Assembly (NCBI GenBank): GCA_016297945.1
Contig: JAEDFR010000050.1
Span: 1-16,517, forward strand
DNA: 16,517 nucleotides
Direction: 5' to 3'
Source: Lachnospiraceae bacterium
GTDB lineage: Bacteria > Bacillota > Clostridia > Lachnospirales > Lachnospiraceae
The stretch's first letter is position 1, and the number at the start of each line of letters is the position of its first letter. A model generated the notes under the pieces. It saw only the letters and a list, made by a program, of their open reading frames with translations. It was not told the DNA's origin and did no database searches. Positions 1-7,575 of the stretch are shown here, one piece after another. The translations under genes and the position numbers were made by a program.

Positions 1-16
1 TCTATTTTGCACATAT

Positions 17-448
17 TTATAAAAATTTTTTTAAATCACACATAAAATCTTCTTCCGTTTTAATCAAACTTTTTGCTATCGAAATACTTTCCTTCGATGC
101 CGCTTTATATTTATTGATATATTCGGATAACGACTGTATACCCATATTACATCCGTCCATCAATATTTTAGCAGCCTGATGATTATCCTCTCTCATCATC
201 ATCTTAAATTGCGTTGTTGTTTTGGACATCATGGCAGCCATCGTATTGGGTTCCTTTCCGGTTTCCCCATGATCATGAAGCATTTTTGTCACTTCCTGCT
301 GCAGTGCCTGATGCTTTTGTTTATAACACTCCGTCATATGTGCCATGTCGGGTCCCATATGAAATCCTTCCATACGGTCTATGCTGTCAATGGCCATCTT
401 ACATCCTGCATCCACTTCTTTTAATAATTTAATCGTATCGTCCTGCAT
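17..448 (-). CDS. Small helical protein of unknown function (DUF2383-like style)
   Basis: I do not recognise this 143-residue protein with certainty. It has no signal peptide or membrane segment and reads as four amphipathic helices, as in DUF2383/PA2169-type or ferritin-like bundles. It is rich in Met and His (HMGPDMAHM near residue 30, then MAAMMSK and FKMMMRED in the middle), which could suit metal contact, but no fixed ligand set is visible. The start is set at 448, MQDDTIKLL. The sequence GGGAGG lies 8-9 bases upstream of it, and an in-frame ATG at 463 would overlap that ribosome binding site. It is the last gene in the window, behind a very long palindrome, so it is probably transcribed separately from the GGDEF gene upstream. 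The gene is surely coding; its function is unknown. Confidence 0.75.
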   Translation of the reverse strand: MQDDTIKLLKEVDAGCKMAIDSIDRMEGFHMGPDMAHMTECYKQKHQALQQEVTKMLHDHGETGKEPNTMAAMMSKTTTQFKMMMREDNHQAAKILMDGCNMGIQSLSEYINKYKAASKESISIAKSLIKTEEDFMCDLKKFL

Positions 449-537
449 AATAAAACCTCCCATCTATCCTTAGTATGGTATATATGAGGTTTATTATTCA
501 TTTTCTTTTATATCATTTGTAACTATGGCAACACAGC

Positions 538-766
538 AAGTCGTCCTTCTTGGAAATAATATATCTTTACCGCCGACTTTTACGAGGTTTTGTGTCTTTC
601 TTAGCGGCATAAGCGAACAAAATAATGCCCGGTTTCAACTGTTCGAAGACGAAGTCTGAGTTTTGAAACCGGGCATTAAATAATATTTTGTGAGCATGCT
701 GCTTAGAAAGACTAAAAACCGAAGTATGAGGCGGCAAAGATATATTATTTCCAAGAAGGACGACTT
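538..766. repeat. 229-bp imperfect palindrome with nested hairpins
   Basis: This element fills most of the 362-bp spacer between the GGDEF gene and the small helical gene. The outer arms 538-574 and 730-766 match at 36 of 37 positions as inverted repeats. The one exception (569 against 735) becomes a G-U pair in a minus-strand transcript. The middle arms are imperfect, with a shared TTAG/CTTAGAAAGAC region around 594-605 and 700-712. The innermost 624-677 is a perfect 15-bp stem. All three layers share a centre near 651. It could be a MITE-like element, a large structured RNA or a degenerate double insertion. No target-site duplication is evident at the edges. The rest of the spacer (449-537, 767-810) holds nothing I can name. 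Confidence 0.85.
624..677 (-). terminator. 54-nt conserved hairpin, copy A (likely terminator of the GGDEF gene)
   Basis: A perfect 15-bp stem (AATGCCCGGTTTCAA and its complement) encloses a 24-nt loop containing a small inner stem, AGAC/GTCT. Read on the minus strand, the stem is followed by ATTTTGTT, a modest U-rich tail, which fits intrinsic termination after the GGDEF gene 134 bases upstream. It matches 11609-11662 at 47 of 54 positions, including most of the loop, so it belongs to a repeat family and is more than an ordinary terminator. Confidence 0.6.
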
Positions 767-810
767 ACATCCCACAAAAAGTAGAAACACAAAATCCAAA
801 AAGAATTAAA

Positions 811-2100
811 TCAATAAGTATAGCGCGGATGAAAACGATAGTACTCATGCTTATCCATATACATGGAAGCTTCCGCATCCCGGATAATTTCATGAAGGGT
901 TTCCGGCTTCTGTGCAAATCCATAACCAACTGCTGCAATCCAATCATATTCTTTACGAAATACACTTCGCATTTTTTTGGTTTTAAACGAAATCTCCCTT
1001 TTGGACATCTCAGGTATCACAACCACAAATTCGTCACCGTTAATCCGATAGCAATATTCTTTATTAAAAAAAGTGCATAACAGTTCAGCAAAAAATTGTA
1101 TGTGTTTATCGCCCGCATCATTCCCTTCCGTTTCATTTAATATCTTTAATCCGTTTATATCGGCAAATAATACAGCAACTGTTTTTCTCGGAGGAGTTGC
1201 CTCATACTCCTTACACATTTCTTTAAAACGATTGCGATTGTAAAATCCGGTCAGCATATCCCGCTCCCGGAAAAAATCGGCTTCATTTTTTCTTTGTAAT
1301 TCCAAGGAATACATATCATTGACATCACGAAGATAAAGAATTACAACCTGATTATGCGGACTATACTCCACACTGGGTATCAGTTCCATAGAAACCCAGC
1401 GGAATTCTCCATCGTCTTCTCTCCGACGATACACCAGCTCCATGCTTTCTTTACTATGTCTGAAATGCATACGGATTTTGTGAATAGAAGTAAATTCACA
1501 AAAAGCTTCCAGATCATCCGCATGCACATATCCGGCTTCAGCAAATTTGCGAAACCACTCGGACATCTTGACAGACATCCCATGATCTGTTTCATTCCTA
1601 TTGTAATGGACCTTAATCTCCTGATGAGTATCTTCAGAAAGATTGATTCGGATAATCTTTCGATATACATTGGATAGCATTCGCATGGCATCCTCTAACC
1701 CTCTGGAATCATTGTCCGCCAATTTCCAAATGTATAGCACATAAGGATTACTTTCCGAATAAGAAGACGGAATAATAATCTCAAACGTTACCCATACATA
1801 ATGGTCACCCATTTTCCGCCGAAACGTATGAACCTTGTGATGTTCTCCGTGCCGAATCGTTCTGCGAATATAGACCGGATTGAAATGAAAATAAAAGTCT
1901 GAAATATCAGCAGAATATATCAGTCCGCAATTCGTAATCATTTTTGCATAAGCTTCGATATTTCCCATCTTGGGAATATTCAGATAAAATTCATCCTGTG
2001 GGCGTTTGATAATATTGTATTCACCGGTCAATGCATTTACCTGTATTGCCTTGAAAACGGTTTCAAAACAAGTAGCATAGACCCAATTCAGATCATTCAT
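811..2100 (-). CDS. PAS-like sensor protein with C-terminal GGDEF domain
   Basis: This 429-residue soluble protein resembles diguanylate cyclases, which make cyclic di-GMP from two GTP. The GGDEF domain spans about 272-429. It opens with RDMLTGFYNRNRF near residue 280 and carries RINGDEFVVV with the signature at 354-358, ending in the usual MYMDK helix. The first glycine of GGDEF is Asn (NGDEF), and no RxxD inhibitory site precedes it, so activity and product feedback are uncertain. The N-terminal 270 residues look like two PAS-type repeats, ending in VLYIWKLAD and VILYLRDVND, each after a strand with F.WV. The start at 2100 is preferred because GGAG lies 6 bases upstream; an in-frame ATG at 2112 has no binding site. 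No membrane segments are visible, so the signal sensed is probably cytoplasmic. Confidence 0.88.
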   Translation of the reverse strand: MNDLNWVYATCFETVFKAIQVNALTGEYNIIKRPQDEFYLNIPKMGNIEAYAKMITNCGLIYSADISDFYFHFNPVYIRRTIRHGEHHKVHTFRRKMGDHYVWVTFEIIIPSSYSESNPYVLYIWKLADNDSRGLEDAMRMLSNVYRKIIRINLSEDTHQEIKVHYNRNETDHGMSVKMSEWFRKFAEAGYVHADDLEAFCEFTSIHKIRMHFRHSKESMELVYRRREDDGEFRWVSMELIPSVEYSPHNQVVILYLRDVNDMYSLELQRKNEADFFRERDMLTGFYNRNRFKEMCKEYEATPPRKTVAVLFADINGLKILNETEGNDAGDKHIQFFAELLCTFFNKEYCYRINGDEFVVVIPEMSKREISFKTKKMRSVFRKEYDWIAAVGYGFAQKPETLHEIIRDAEASMYMDKHEYYRFHPRYTY

Positions 2101-2189
2101 ATAAATCTCCATTCCGCGAGCAGACCACGACAGAAATAGTAATGAAAGTTCTATTTTCTTTCACCGTAACCCCTTGGCAACATGCACGG

Positions 2190-2217
2190 ATTTTATCAAA
2201 TAAAGACTAATAATCAA
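2190..2217 (-). promoter_or_regulatory. Candidate promoter for the GGDEF gene
   Basis: On the minus strand TTGATT (2212-2217) and TAAAAT (2190-2195) are 16 bases apart, matching sigma-A boxes at 4 and 5 of 6 positions. It overlaps the stop codon of truA, so the GGDEF gene probably has its own start of transcription about 85 bases before its ATG. This is inference from consensus only. Confidence 0.4.
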
Positions 2218-2947
2218 CCTGCATCATACAAAGTCCCTTTGCCGGAGCTGTAAAACCGGCAAGCTTTCGGTCTTTTGCATCAATCAACTCCAAAACGCTT
2301 TCCACTGTCCGCTTCCCAAAACCGACCTCTAATAGCGTTCCTGTCAAAATCCGAACCATATGCTGTAAAAATCCGCTACCGTGAAACGTCAAGGTTAGAA
2401 GATCTCCCCTTTTTTGGATCTCAATCCGATCAACCTTGCGGACCGTTGATTTTTTCATACGGGGATTGCTGCAAAAGCTGGCAAAATCATGCGTGCCGAT
2501 TAAATATTCTGCCGCTTTTTTCATTTCCTGAATATCCGGTTTCTGATCCAATACGTATACATATTTCCGATTAAAAACCGGCTTCACATCTCCAATATAG
2601 CAAGTGTAGCAATAGGTTTTCCCTATTGCATTATAGCGGCTGTGGAAGCGATCCGAAGCAATGCGTACTTCTTTGACACAGATGTCATCCGGCAGATAGC
2701 GGTTTAAATAATCACGGATTTCATCTGTATTCAACTGTGTATCAAAGTGTGCATTACAGACCATGTTCTTAGCATGCACACCTGCATCTGTGCGCCCGCA
2801 TCCGATAACTTCAACCTCCGATTGAACCATAAGCGACAAGACGCTCTCCATTTTGCCCTGAATCGTCATATCTGTCGTCGGCTGATGTTCCCAGCCATAA
2901 AAACGGGTCCCGTCATAAGACAGTGTCATTTTATAATTTTGTTTCAT
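2207..2947 (-). CDS. truA: tRNA pseudouridine(38-40) synthase TruA
   Basis: TruA isomerises uridines 38, 39 and 40 of the tRNA anticodon stem to pseudouridine. At 246 residues it has the usual length. Visible family landmarks are YDGTRFYGWEHQP near the N-terminus, GCGRTDAGVHA with the catalytic Asp at about residue 54, the RYLPDDICV and FHSRYNAIGKTY segments, TVRKVDRI, and the C-terminal GFLQHMVRILTGTLLEVG. It overlaps the end of the metallophosphatase gene by 17 bases, so the two are translationally coupled and share one transcript. A weak GTGGA site precedes the ATG. Nothing in the protein looks truncated. The identification is firm. Confidence 0.97.
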   Translation of the reverse strand: MKQNYKMTLSYDGTRFYGWEHQPTTDMTIQGKMESVLSLMVQSEVEVIGCGRTDAGVHAKNMVCNAHFDTQLNTDEIRDYLNRYLPDDICVKEVRIASDRFHSRYNAIGKTYCYTCYIGDVKPVFNRKYVYVLDQKPDIQEMKKAAEYLIGTHDFASFCSNPRMKKSTVRKVDRIEIQKRGDLLTLTFHGSGFLQHMVRILTGTLLEVGFGKRTVESVLELIDAKDRKLAGFTAPAKGLCMMQVDY

Positions 2948-3860
2948 TTTGTTCCACTTTTTTCTCTCTTTTTTGCTTCCCTTGCAACATTTTTAACATT
3001 GCTTTGCGGTGAGGATTTTCTTTTTTCATATATTTCTCGCGATACTCTTTCGCTCTTTTTTTCGCCTCTTCCATGGAAATCATTTTGTTGGCATTTTTGT
3101 AAAAACGGTTTTCCAGTGTATCCGGATAAATCTCTTCCAGTGTTTCCAGACAAATAGCACAAAGCATACAGGGATAATCAAATCGTTTGGAAAAACAACA
3201 TCCACCATCAAGATTAATAGAGTTTTTGCGGTATGCAATCATTCCGGGTCTGTCCGGTTTTTCATCCTGAGAAATATATTCCTGATCCACGGTACAGGTG
3301 TGCCCATGTACGATGATCTCATCGGGATTTTCATTGATGTAATCGCATCTTTTTTCCAGATTGGTATAAAACTGCTTTCCTTCATTGGTTTCTTCGTAAT
3401 CATACCATGCATGAACCAGACGATAGGTCACCTCTTTGCCCCATTCGGTTGTAACAGTTATTTTTTTTGACGAAGGAAGATTTTCAAATAACTGCATAAT
3501 CGGCTCGATTTTATCTTTTTCACGAATCCCTTTTTTCTCAAGTACCTCTGCAAAATCATAATACGTTTCCGGAACCGGTTCCTTGGGAAAATAGAATCCC
3601 TGTTCTTCATACCAGGGCAAATAATCTGCCACATACCAGGTAAGTGCTAACTGCTCATGATTTCCCCTGATGCATTGATATTTTCCATTCAGTGAAATAT
3701 GCTTTTGAGCCCAATATAAAACTTCCCATACCTTGGGACCTCTGTCAATCAGATCCCCCAAAAGGATAAATCTGGCTGCTTTGTCTTTTCTCTCAATAAT
3801 CGTCAAAAGTGCTGCCAATTCATCATAGCAGCCATGCACATCTCCAATCACATAGTGCAT
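2931..3860 (-). CDS. PPP-family metallophosphatase (Ser/Thr phosphatase or Ap4A hydrolase-like)
   Basis: This 309-residue calcineurin-like phosphoesterase has the PPP-type metal-binding signatures GDVHG (residues 6-10), GDLIDRG (35-41), GNHE (66-69) and HGHT (185-188). Bacterial members act on phosphoproteins or on dinucleoside polyphosphates; the sequence alone does not decide which. After the catalytic core comes a Cys-rich stretch (CMLCAIC) and a strongly basic helical tail of about 55 residues ending in QNETKL, which is odd for the family and may contact nucleic acid or another protein. The start at 3860 puts MHYVIGDVHG at the N-terminus, as in relatives, with GAGGTGA 6-7 bases upstream. 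The in-frame ATG at 3926 has no binding site and would add 22 residues unlike the family. It is the first gene of a phosphatase-truA unit. Confidence 0.9.
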   Translation of the reverse strand: MHYVIGDVHGCYDELAALLTIIERKDKAARFILLGDLIDRGPKVWEVLYWAQKHISLNGKYQCIRGNHEQLALTWYVADYLPWYEEQGFYFPKEPVPETYYDFAEVLEKKGIREKDKIEPIMQLFENLPSSKKITVTTEWGKEVTYRLVHAWYDYEETNEGKQFYTNLEKRCDYINENPDEIIVHGHTCTVDQEYISQDEKPDRPGMIAYRKNSINLDGGCCFSKRFDYPCMLCAICLETLEEIYPDTLENRFYKNANKMISMEEAKKRAKEYREKYMKKENPHRKAMLKMLQGKQKREKKVEQNETKL

Positions 3861-3957
3861 TTTTGTCACCTCGTAAACATTACATTCCTTCTCATGATTT
3901 ACAAATCCCAAGTCATACTTTTCCATACACGCTTGAAAATATGACCTTTTTTGATCC

Positions 3958-3997
3958 TATGATACCAACGGATTGCTCCACACGTCGTGGTATCATA
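3958..3997. repeat. 10-bp perfect inverted repeat at the start of the phosphatase-truA transcript
   Basis: TATGATACCA (3958-3967) and its exact complement TGGTATCATA (3988-3997) are separated by 20 bases. It starts only a few bases downstream of the -10 box at 4000-4005, so it would form the extreme 5' end of the mRNA or act as an operator over the initiation site. No U-run follows on the minus strand, which argues against a terminator for the gene ending at 4015. Confidence 0.7.
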
Positions 3998-3999
3998 TC

Positions 4000-4028
4000 A
4001 TTATACCACACTTATTACCTTCTTGTAT
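4000..4028 (-). promoter_or_regulatory. Extended -10 promoter for the phosphatase-truA unit
   Basis: The minus strand reads TGGTATAAT at 4008-4000, a perfect extended -10 element. The -35 position (4023-4028, ATACAA) is poor, as expected when an extended -10 compensates. It lies just past the end of the yhaN-like gene and predicts a leader of about 130 bases before the phosphatase ATG at 3860. Confidence 0.65.
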
Positions 4029-6435
4029 CGTGACAGGTAAAATAAATCACCTGATAATTCTTCGACAATTCCTGCAAAAGGTTTTTTCCGCCGGCTATTT
4101 TTTCTGCATCCAGATTAGCCAAAGGATCATCAAGTATTAACATGGGCTTTTCATTCGGATACATGGCGTCTGCAAAGGCAAAACGAAGACATAGTCCGAT
4201 TAAATCCTGATATCCTGCGCTTAAGAATGTCGTCTCGTGTTGCATTCCGCATTCCAACACCGTAATATCAGCATTGGCATCCATATAATACTCTTTATCC
4301 CGTTTTGGAACAACCACTTCATAATACTGTAGAAAACTGTTTTTGAGCGGTGCCACATATTTCTGTGTCATCGTCTCTTTCGCCTGTTTCAAAAAATCCT
4401 GCGTATATTTCAATCGGTCATAAAGCTGTTTCTGATCTGAAATTGTCTGGTTAAGGTTTGCTAACTGTTTTTCCAATTCGTTCAACGAATCATTTTGTTC
4501 TCTGAGGCCTTCTAAACGCTGCTCATAATCCCTTGCGGTCTGATAAAGATTTTCCAGTGTTTCCGCATTTTGATTAAATCTGCGATTTAATTCTTCCAAA
4601 CTTTCTAAATCATCTTTAGTTTCTGATATAAGCATCGCAGCCGGGTATTCTTTTTCAAACTGCTCTTTTTTCTGCAGACATTCTGTATAATTCTTTTTTG
4701 CAGCATCCACAGCCCCTTTTTTTGCAGAAACCTTTTCCTTTAAATCAACAATACTCTTTGCATAATCTGCAGGTGCGACATCCATCCCATATTGATGAAG
4801 AAATGCGCCGATTTCTTCCTGCATCCGGTCATACTTTTCCAATTCAGCCCCATGTCCAGAGGACTTTTGTTCTTTTTCCAAAAGCTGTTCATATTCCACA
4901 ACATACGACAACAATTTCTGCAATTCACTTTGAACATCGCTTTCTAAAAAAGCAAGCCCCTTATCCGTAAAATATGTTTTGATAGTCGTATCCGTATTTT
5001 GAATCTGTTCTTCGTCATCCCGGATTTCTTTTTCCAGATTCTCTAATTCCTCCGGCATGGATACACTCTGGTTGTTTCTGTTCTTTTGTAAAAAGGCAAG
5101 CAGGGTACTAATGATACCGGCAACTGCCATAAGAACACCGGTGATCACTAAGCCTGCACTTCCAAATGATGTTTCCGTTGTTGATAACGCATCAGAAGAT
5201 GAAAAAGAAGCTTTCATTGCCATATAAAAACCGACAATGCCTATGCCTGCAAATAAGAGTATTACTCCAACGATCAGACGTTGCCCAAAACGCTTTCTTG
5301 CCGCTTCTGCCTGTCTCCTTTTATCCGCCTCTTTAGATGATATTAACGTTGCAAGCGTACTTTTCTTCATAAGAAGTGTACTTTTTTTGGTGTTGCGCTC
5401 ATTCCAGCGAGCAGACATTTCCGATATGATTGCTTTCGGATCCGACGCATTCTGAAACAAGTTTTTCAGTTCATTTAATCTGAGAATTTCATTTTCCTGT
5501 AGTTGAATAAGTTGTATTTTTGCATACAGCTCTTCCGACTGTTTTTGTTTGATACTCATCTCATCCAAAACATTTTTATCCGGTAGACTGTCATGAAGCT
5601 TTTTCTCACAGTCTGTCACTTCTTTTTCTTTCATCAGAAGCTCCTGACACAAATGCTCGTAAATCTCTTTTTTAGCCTGTATATCCTTTTTTTTGCTGGC
5701 TTCTTCCTGTTTTTTTGAAATAGCACTCTGTTCTTCTTTCAGATGCGCAATTTCATCCCGCTTTTGTTCCATCAAATCCATCTGTTGCTTTATGGAATCC
5801 TCGATTCCTTGCAATGCCCGAATCTGTGTATGTAATGTAGATGCCTCTTCCTTTAATTTATAGATAGCACCGGTTTTTCTTTTCGGTGACAACGCATTGA
5901 TATAGTCTGTGAGCTTTTTATCAGCCTCTTCAAAACGGTTCAAGTCATTGGTATCATCTGTCAGATTGCCGATTTTAGCATTGATATCATCCGTAGCAGA
6001 AGTAACCATATCATTCTGTCCGATATAAACCGTTCTGATAAAGGATTCCTGATTGACACCGAATAATTCTTCTCCGATGCGCTCCGTATAATCCGTCGAA
6101 ATCAAATTGGTCTTTTGATCGCGTAATTCAAATTCATCGTTTTGCATTTTATCGTGAAAAACCCGCCTCAGGCAGTACTGTCGCTCTCCTACTTCAAAAC
6201 TCAGGCTTCCTCCATAGATGCCTCCCTGCCACGGCTGATAACGTTTTCGCTCATTCTCCAGATTGTTTCGTTTACTCTCTCCCAAAAAGCCGTAAAACAT
6301 TACCCGGATAAAAGAGGCAAGCGTACTCTTTCCAAAACCATTTTCCTGACAAATCGTGTTGCATCCTGCAGAAAAATCCATGGAAAAATCATGAAGCTTA
6401 CCAAAGTTTTCAATATGACAATTCAGAAGTCTCAT
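4015..6435 (-). CDS. YhaN/SbcC-like ATPase with membrane segments in its coiled coil
   Basis: This 806-residue SMC/Rad50-type ATPase is a predicted partner of the nuclease encoded just upstream, for processing DNA ends or hairpins. The N-terminal half-site has Walker A ENGFGKST (about residues 31-38). Long Glu/Lys/Gln-rich coiled coils follow (about 175-370 and 455-715). The C-terminal half has a degenerate signature LSAGYQD (about 737), Walker B LILDDP with the NLD D-loop (about 760-770) and a switch His in TCH near the end. Where Rad50 and SbcC have the CxxC zinc hook there are instead two hydrophobic helices, about 387-407 and 427-449, at the exact middle of the protein. This matches YhaN (SbcE) of Bacillus rather than SbcC. 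The first Walker A glycine is Gln. The start overlaps the nuclease stop codon (ATGA), with GGAGGTG upstream. Confidence 0.88.
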   Translation of the reverse strand: MRLLNCHIENFGKLHDFSMDFSAGCNTICQENGFGKSTLASFIRVMFYGFLGESKRNNLENERKRYQPWQGGIYGGSLSFEVGERQYCLRRVFHDKMQNDEFELRDQKTNLISTDYTERIGEELFGVNQESFIRTVYIGQNDMVTSATDDINAKIGNLTDDTNDLNRFEEADKKLTDYINALSPKRKTGAIYKLKEEASTLHTQIRALQGIEDSIKQQMDLMEQKRDEIAHLKEEQSAISKKQEEASKKKDIQAKKEIYEHLCQELLMKEKEVTDCEKKLHDSLPDKNVLDEMSIKQKQSEELYAKIQLIQLQENEILRLNELKNLFQNASDPKAIISEMSARWNERNTKKSTLLMKKSTLATLISSKEADKRRQAEAARKRFGQRLIVGVILLFAGIGIVGFYMAMKASFSSSDALSTTETSFGSAGLVITGVLMAVAGIISTLLAFLQKNRNNQSVSMPEELENLEKEIRDDEEQIQNTDTTIKTYFTDKGLAFLESDVQSELQKLLSYVVEYEQLLEKEQKSSGHGAELEKYDRMQEEIGAFLHQYGMDVAPADYAKSIVDLKEKVSAKKGAVDAAKKNYTECLQKKEQFEKEYPAAMLISETKDDLESLEELNRRFNQNAETLENLYQTARDYEQRLEGLREQNDSLNELEKQLANLNQTISDQKQLYDRLKYTQDFLKQAKETMTQKYVAPLKNSFLQYYEVVVPKRDKEYYMDANADITVLECGMQHETTFLSAGYQDLIGLCLRFAFADAMYPNEKPMLILDDPLANLDAEKIAGGKNLLQELSKNYQVIYFTCHDTRR

Positions 6436-7535
6436 AATGACACCTCCTCGTTATTCAGAATCTGCAGTCCCAATCGAATCACTGCCGCTTTTTCTTCCTG
6501 CGGCATTTCATCGGCAGAAAGGACCGTACGTACAAATTCTCCTTTTAAGGATTCATCATACTGAAAATCTTCCACATCAACCCGCAGCGTTGTTTCATCG
6601 TACAATTTTACAAAATAGTAATCTCCTAAGAACATGCTAAGAAGATAATTCGTATTTTTCTCACATACAACATCTAAAGCACCGGTTAAAACGATTTTCA
6701 GCAAGTCCTCGTGACGATACTGTCCATTTGTCAGATCCTGACGAATTTTTTCTGCCATCTCTACAGAACTGTTACAACCGGTCACATCCACATAAACCGT
6801 ATACAGATTTCTCTTTGCAAAAGGCACAAAGGTATCGGTAATAATTTTCTTCTCCTCATCCACATCCAGCACAATAAAGCCATGTTCTCCGCATTCATCG
6901 AAGCCACGGCCTTCCAAACAACCGGAATAACAATAAACTCCTCTGCCATCCAGTTTTTCACGTTTATAGGCATGAATGTGTCCAAGTGCCAGATAATCAA
7001 TTCCTTTGTTATGCAGCTCTCTTAAATGGATCACTTCCGCTTTATCCTTTGCACCGGTTTCTGATTCCTGTCCATGAAGCATAACAATATTCATTTTGTC
7101 GGAATCCAAAACCAGCGTATGATAAGCACTTTTTGCGTTATCTTCTGCTAACTCCATGCCGGAAATAACAATATCCGAGTTTTCCACAACATAGCTCGTC
7201 CAGCTATGGGAAAACAGCTTTAAATTATCCGGTACAACATCCAGTCCGGACAAAAAATTATCCGTATCATGATTTCCACGCAGATAATAAAAGGTGATGT
7301 CCGGATGTTTTTCAATCTCAGAAGAAACCATATTTCTGGCTGATGCAGAAATATTTTTGGTATCAAATAAATCTCCACAAATCAGAATGTGGCAGATATC
7401 GTGATTTGCAGCATAAGAAATCATGTCCTGAAACGTATGCAGAAGCTCTGCTTTACGCTCTTTGGCACGTTCTTTATCCAGTGTGGATGTCATTTTGGCA
7501 TCCAAATGTAAATCGGCACAATGCAATAATTTCAT
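6432..7535 (-). CDS. YhaO/SbcD-like DNA repair metallophosphoesterase
   Basis: This 367-residue Mre11/SbcD-type nuclease is expected to form a complex with the ATPase encoded next to it and to cut DNA ends in a metal-dependent way. The five phosphoesterase motifs are in order: CADLHLD (Asp8, His10), GDLFD (54-58), LRGNHD (85-90), the LHG His at 154, and GHIH (185-188). The remaining 175 residues form a capping region typical of the family. The start is placed at 7535, MKLLHCADLHLD, because GGAG lies 6 bases before it and family proteins begin this way; an ATG at 7547 would add MEIF with no binding site. The 4-base ATGA overlap with the next gene indicates tight translational coupling. It lies 40 bases after niaR, so it may read through from the NAD operon. 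Confidence 0.92.
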   Translation of the reverse strand: MKLLHCADLHLDAKMTSTLDKERAKERKAELLHTFQDMISYAANHDICHILICGDLFDTKNISASARNMVSSEIEKHPDITFYYLRGNHDTDNFLSGLDVVPDNLKLFSHSWTSYVVENSDIVISGMELAEDNAKSAYHTLVLDSDKMNIVMLHGQESETGAKDKAEVIHLRELHNKGIDYLALGHIHAYKREKLDGRGVYCYSGCLEGRGFDECGEHGFIVLDVDEEKKIITDTFVPFAKRNLYTVYVDVTGCNSSVEMAEKIRQDLTNGQYRHEDLLKIVLTGALDVVCEKNTNYLLSMFLGDYYFVKLYDETTLRVDVEDFQYDESLKGEFVRTVLSADEMPQEEKAAVIRLGLQILNNEEVSL

Positions 7536-7548
7536 AAAAATCTCCATT

Positions 7549-7568
7549 CCGCCATATTAAGTTGGCGG
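7549..7568 (-). other. Short hairpin between niaR and the yhaO-like gene
   Basis: CCGCCA (7549-7554) and TGGCGG (7563-7568) can pair with an 8-nt loop. It begins about 8 bases after the niaR stop codon and ends just before the ribosome binding site of the yhaO-like gene. With no adjacent U-run it is a weak terminator at best. It may tune read-through or processing between the two genes. Confidence 0.4.
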
Positions 7569-7575
7569 TACAATC

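Noticed and set aside
530..775. Target-site duplication that would mark the 229-bp palindrome as an insertion
   Set aside because: The flanks at 530-537 and 767-775 show no matching direct repeat, so insertion cannot be claimed from the sequence alone.
2164..2185. GGGGTTACGG-like piece before the GGDEF gene, reminiscent of the 3' part of a GEMM-I c-di-GMP riboswitch
   Set aside because: The other conserved GEMM parts, such as GGCAAA and the CGCAAAGC helix, are missing and the 94-base spacer also carries a promoter, so an aptamer is not supported.
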